A stretch of 64,000 bases of DNA from contig NZ_CP192063.1 in NCBI RefSeq assembly GCF_050942425.1, forward strand, positions 3,534,001 through 3,598,000, given 5' to 3'. Positions 63,643-64,000 of this stretch are shown here, piece by piece. Position numbers and translations under genes: made by a program. Under the pieces are notes generated by a model, which searched no databases, was not told where the DNA came from, and saw only the letters and a program-made list of their open reading frames with translations. The DNA comes from Actinoallomurus sp050942425 (lineage in GTDB: Bacteria > Actinomycetota > Actinomycetes > Streptosporangiales > Streptosporangiaceae). The number at the start of each line of letters is the position of its first letter. Within the stretch, counting starts at the first letter, position 1.

Positions 63643-64000
63643 ATGGGACGATCAGTACGAGCGGTACGCGGTGCGACCCAGGTCGAGGAGAACGACCGGG
63701 ATCAGATCCTCGAGGCGACGGCCGAGCTGGTCGCCGAGGTGATGAGCCGTAACTCCCTCACGACGGACGACGTGATCAGCGTTGTCTTCACGGCGACGCC
63801 GGATCTGACCGCGGAGTTCCCGGCGCTGGCCGCCCGGAAGCTGGGGTTCAACGAGGTTCCGCTGCTGTGCGCGAGTGAGATCGACGTTCCGCACGCGCTG
63901 CCGCGCGTGGTCCGCCTGATGGCCTACATCGAGACCGACCGGCCGCGGTCGGAGATCCAGCACGTGTACCTGCGCGGGGCGGTGGCACTCCGGCTGGACA
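63643..64000 (+). CDS. aroH: Chorismate mutase AroH (truncated by the window end)
   Basis: The first 119 residues of a monofunctional AroH-class chorismate mutase that rearranges chorismate to prephenate in Phe/Tyr synthesis. Matching blocks: VRAVRGATQVEENDRDQILEAT, DVISVVFTATPDLTAEFPALAAR, PLLCASEIDVPHALPRVVRLM and HVYLRGAVALR. AroH proteins have about 120-127 residues, so only a few are missing. The ATG at 63643 has GGAGAGG 7 bases upstream. It follows rluB by 33 bases, as in other actinobacteria. Confidence 0.93.
   Translation, partial: MGRSVRAVRGATQVEENDRDQILEATAELVAEVMSRNSLTTDDVISVVFTATPDLTAEFPALAARKLGFNEVPLLCASEIDVPHALPRVVRLMAYIETDRPRSEIQHVYLRGAVALRLD

Overview
The window is about 64 kb of very GC-rich DNA, roughly 70 percent G+C. 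Codon use, GTG/TTG starts, leaderless promoters and gene order (pyk - ANTAR regulator - liv operon - polA - rpsA - coaE - uvrB, then pyrG - Nudix - xerD - parA - scpA - scpB - rluB - aroH) point to the chromosome of a multicellular actinomycete. A relative of Streptosporangiales/Thermomonosporaceae or Streptomyces is the best guess; this is inference from gene content and synteny, not from a marker gene.

Layout. 0-6 kb: small accessory genes (Gfo/Idh/MocA oxidoreductase, DUF427, an AraC-type regulator beside a VOC protein, YceI) and a Tat-exported phospholipase C-like enzyme followed by a Tat-exported beta-propeller. 6-12.5 kb: pyruvate kinase, a TPR-like protein, a 61-residue protein, a HTH/LAGLIDADG homing-endonuclease-like gene directly downstream of an unusual CAA-anticodon tRNA, and the ANTAR response regulator. 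11-16 kb: a complete branched-chain amino acid ABC operon (livKHMGF) with a structured leader and a long hairpin between livK and livH. 16-26.5 kb: a lipoprotein, PaaI thioesterase, polA, polysaccharide deacetylase, rpsA, a membrane EEP protein, GNAT and coaE. 26.5-33.6 kb: an apparently accessory block between coaE and uvrB (PP2C-like phosphatase, secreted GDPD, MacB/FtsX-type exporter, NarL-type two-component system). 33.7-36.3 kb: uvrB and a cold-shock gene with a long leader.

36.6-56.8 kb is the most accessory part. It holds a secreted SGNH hydrolase; an acyl-CoA carboxylase beta subunit followed after 24 bases by one giant polyketide synthase (KS-AT-DH-ER-KR-ACP-TE, 2377 residues); a convergent 967-residue membrane protein with an extracellular periplasmic-binding-protein fold; a translationally coupled thiolase-like / 30-codon ORF / DUF35 / nitronate monooxygenase-like operon; an arginase-family protein; a proline iminopeptidase; and a 699-residue coiled-coil protein built on a five-fold 28-residue repeat. 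From 56.9 kb to the end is conserved housekeeping: pyrG, Nudix ADP-ribose pyrophosphatase, xerD, parA, scpA, scpB, rluB and a truncated aroH.

Best candidates for something undescribed: (1) the two-gene carboxylase plus single fully reducing, TE-terminated PKS, which looks like a self-contained methyl-branched lipid synthase; (2) the membrane PBP-fold receptor; (3) the class-I-shaped tRNA with a leucine CAA anticodon next to a free-standing homing-endonuclease-like gene; (4) structured non-coding elements at 20370-20476, 28201-28313 and in the cold-shock leader. Seven genes have a TAnnnT box 6-8 bases before the start codon, indicating leaderless mRNAs.
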